From: Nitrospinae bacterium CG22_combo_CG10-13_8_21_14_all_47_10
GTDB lineage: Bacteria > Nitrospinota > Nitrospinia > Nitrospinales > VA-1
DNA: 8,102 bases
Reading direction: 5' to 3'
NCBI GenBank assembly: GCA_002786505.1
Contig: PCTK01000218.1
Coordinates: 1,935-10,036, forward strand
In this document: positions 6,117 through 8,102 of the stretch, one piece after another
How the letters are laid out: each line of letters starts with the position of its first letter
How positions within the stretch are numbered: position 1 is the stretch's first letter
Notes under the pieces: generated by a model
The model's database searches: none
Seen by the model: only the letters and a program-made list of their open reading frames with translations
Told to the model about the DNA's origin: nothing
Made by a program: the position numbers and the translations under genes

Positions 6117-8081
6117 ATGAAACCACAATCACCTCGCCTGTTCGGCGGTAAATTATTTTTGTCGGCCACACTGCTTATCTTTAGCATAAATTCCGCATGC
6201 GCGCAGAAAATCGTTCGAGTAGAATTCACGTCCACACCCCTTCCGGCGGAATTCACGATTCTGGAGGAAGCCTTTACTCAATCTGCGATTCGACTTACTT
6301 ACGACGATAAATCCGTAAAAGTTATTCCTTTAAATTATAATGTGCTATTTCGCTCTGGGGACAAGGTTGGCACCAACAGGGCGGGAGCCATTCTGGACAT
6401 TAAAGGGATCCCGATCAGCAACTGGGGCCAAACGACAAACCATTTTCAGATCAGGAAGGGGCCTATCTTCTCCTCGTCCCCGGACGGAAACACGCTGATC
6501 TCCCTTAAGAAAAAAGAATCTTCAGGTTCCCATTCGCTTTATTTGATCACACATTTTGAAAATCACAGTTGGGTCGAGAATGCAGACAGAAACATTCATC
6601 CTCTCAATGCCAAGTATGATGTTCCAATGACGATTAACTTAACAAACCTGCAACAGAACATTAAGAACGGGAATTTAATTCCCAAATCCCTGCAACCTGT
6701 GGATGCCAGTGCCTCCGAGGGATTTTGGTTTCCTTGCGCGGCAAGCCTGACCCCCTGGAACACCCACTTAGGTTCTGAAGAATACGAACCAAACGCTCAA
6801 TGGTTCGAAAACGCACCCCTGGAGACTGTAAATTTGTTTTTGGGGACAACGGGCAAAAAAGTAAAAGAGGGCGGCGCCAATCCTTACAGATACGGCTTCC
6901 CCATAGAAATCCAACTGGAACCAGAAGGAATTGCCAAGGTTAATAAGCGATATGCGATGGGGAGGATTAGTCTGGAGCTGGGGGTAGTCATGCCCGATGA
7001 ACGAACAGTTTATTTGACGGACGATGCTAAAGATGGGGTTAGGCTTTTATTTATTGCCGACCAGCCACGAGACTTGTCTTCAGGAACCCTATATGCCGCC
7101 AAGTGGCATCAAACCCGCACCAAAGAGGGAGATTCCGCCAATTTGTCCTGGATAAAATTAGGTCATTCGGATGAAAAATCTATTCAGGCTTACTTAGACC
7201 AACGCATTACCTTTTCAGATATTTTTACAAGAAATACAATTCCATTGACATCGGCGACTTCCGATTCATTCCACCCGGCTTATGTTTTTCAAGGCTACAC
7301 TCCGAAAATTAAAAATTCAAAGAATGAACCGGGGATTTTGGATCCAAAGATTGAATTCCTGCAAATAAAACCAGGAATGGCAACAGCAGCGGCTTTTTTA
7401 GAAACGCGCCGATTTGCGGCATTGCAGGGAGCCACAACAGAGTTCACAAAACTGGAAGGACAAGCCTTAAACAAAAAAAGAAAAAAACTGTATACAGCAG
7501 TCTCCAAAGCTTATGAAGGAATGCTAGCGGGTAAAAATGGGCCGCGCTTTCAGGACGATATTCAATTGGTTGGCCTTCCAGATGATTTGTTGTGCGGCAT
7601 TGTTTATGAAAGCGATTTAAAGGGCGACCAACTGGACTCTAAAGGAAACCCGGTATTGAGCGACTGGGTAGCTACAAATATGAAAGCCCTCATTAAAGGA
7701 AAAAGTGCCGGTCCCGGCTCCTGTGATGTAAACCACATCGCCAACCCTGACAACTTGAAATTCTCTGAAATGTTTCAAACTTTATTCATTGCGGAAGATA
7801 GTGGAGTCCGGCACCCAAGAGACATGCTTTGGGCCTACTCGGTGGAGACCGGTACTTTATCCCGCATTTTGATGGCACCCAAACATTCTGAAATCTCTGG
7901 TTTATTCGTGGCCGAGGACACGAATGGCTTTGCGTATTTATTCGCTAACTTCCAAAGAAGTATTTATCCTGAAGATTTTGCGGAAACGATGACACCGGAA
8001 GAGGCCAATAAATTGGTAGCCGAAAAAGATTTGAGAGGGCTTGTGGGATATCTGGGCCCCATACCAATTGGGTCAAAATAA
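6117..8081 (+). CDS. Exported PhoX-family (DUF839) protein
   Basis: A 654-residue secreted or periplasmic protein of the PhoX/DUF839 family, whose characterised members are metal-dependent alkaline phosphatases with a beta-propeller-like fold. The N-terminus has a basic segment, a hydrophobic core (LFLSATLLIFSI, about 14-25) and an A-C-A cleavage site, so the mature protein would start at Gln30. Unlike typical PhoX, no twin-arginine motif is visible, which suggests Sec export. Family-like motifs are PCAASLTPWNTHLGSEE (206-222, with C207, W214 and a Glu pair), KRYAMGRISLELGVVMPDERTVYLTDD (about 277-303), SSGTLYAAKW (about 321-330), LFIAEDSG (about 556-563) and ISGLFVAEDTNGFAYLFANFQ (about 592-612). 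In PhoX a Cys helps bind iron; C207 is my candidate by analogy. An ATG at 6102 would add five residues (659 total). I prefer 6117, since GGGG lies about 9 nt upstream of it and 6102 has no ribosome binding site. The gap from the mutase stop is 33 nt, so co-transcription is likely. Phosphatase activity is unproven. Confidence 0.82.
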   Translation: MKPQSPRLFGGKLFLSATLLIFSINSACAQKIVRVEFTSTPLPAEFTILEEAFTQSAIRLTYDDKSVKVIPLNYNVLFRSGDKVGTNRAGAILDIKGIPISNWGQTTNHFQIRKGPIFSSSPDGNTLISLKKKESSGSHSLYLITHFENHSWVENADRNIHPLNAKYDVPMTINLTNLQQNIKNGNLIPKSLQPVDASASEGFWFPCAASLTPWNTHLGSEEYEPNAQWFENAPLETVNLFLGTTGKKVKEGGANPYRYGFPIEIQLEPEGIAKVNKRYAMGRISLELGVVMPDERTVYLTDDAKDGVRLLFIADQPRDLSSGTLYAAKWHQTRTKEGDSANLSWIKLGHSDEKSIQAYLDQRITFSDIFTRNTIPLTSATSDSFHPAYVFQGYTPKIKNSKNEPGILDPKIEFLQIKPGMATAAAFLETRRFAALQGATTEFTKLEGQALNKKRKKLYTAVSKAYEGMLAGKNGPRFQDDIQLVGLPDDLLCGIVYESDLKGDQLDSKGNPVLSDWVATNMKALIKGKSAGPGSCDVNHIANPDNLKFSEMFQTLFIAEDSGVRHPRDMLWAYSVETGTLSRILMAPKHSEISGLFVAEDTNGFAYLFANFQRSIYPEDFAETMTPEEANKLVAEKDLRGLVGYLGPIPIGSK

Positions 8082-8102
8082 CTATATACGATCCATATGA
8101 AC
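8082..8102. other. Right edge, 21 nt
   Basis: Too short to judge. No terminator hairpin fits. An ATG at 8097 is the only possible start, without a ribosome binding site, and runs off the window. Confidence 0.3.

Noticed and set aside
1..8102. Mobile element, CRISPR array, tRNA or rRNA
   Set aside because: I saw no transposase or integrase motifs, no long terminal repeats, no regularly spaced repeats and no tRNA- or rRNA-like segments.

Overview
The window holds six protein-coding genes in two divergent blocks. No RNA gene, mobile element or CRISPR array is visible. Base composition is moderately AT-leaning and even throughout. The gene set (GAK-type ATP-grasp, amphi-Trp protein, PhoU, AlgC-type phosphohexomutase, PhoX-family protein) suggests a Gram-negative environmental bacterium, perhaps a deltaproteobacterium-like or Nitrospinota-like marine lineage. 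This placement is an inference and weak.

Left block, minus strand, in transcription order. First comes a 408-aa protein (4335 to 3109) that I read as a divergent PHP-fold metallohydrolase. A hairpin plus eight T residues follows it and looks like an intrinsic terminator. Next is a candidate promoter (TTGTCC, 18 bp, TATAGT) whose -35 overlaps a 24-bp dyad. Then comes a tight three-gene operon: an amphi-Trp domain protein (93 aa), a 552-aa fusion of a PhoU module with an APH-like kinase, and a RimK-like ATP-grasp enzyme of the GAK (Grasp And Kinase) type. The gaps in the operon are 11 nt and 20 nt.

Middle, 4336 to 4685: a 350-bp divergent intergenic region with several short inverted and direct repeats. 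It probably holds both outward promoters.

Right block, plus strand: a phosphomannomutase/phosphoglucomutase (4686 to 6083), followed after about 33 nt by an exported PhoX/DUF839-family protein (6117 to 8081).

The main interest is the left operon. It pairs amphi-Trp and ATP-grasp proteins, known associates in GAK systems, with a PhoU-kinase fusion where the HprK-related kinase might be expected. No HprK-related or CofD-like GAK gene lies within this window. Five of the six genes belong to families that handle phosphate groups or ATP. This suggests, without proving, a phosphate- or sugar-phosphate-linked small-molecule or peptide modification system.
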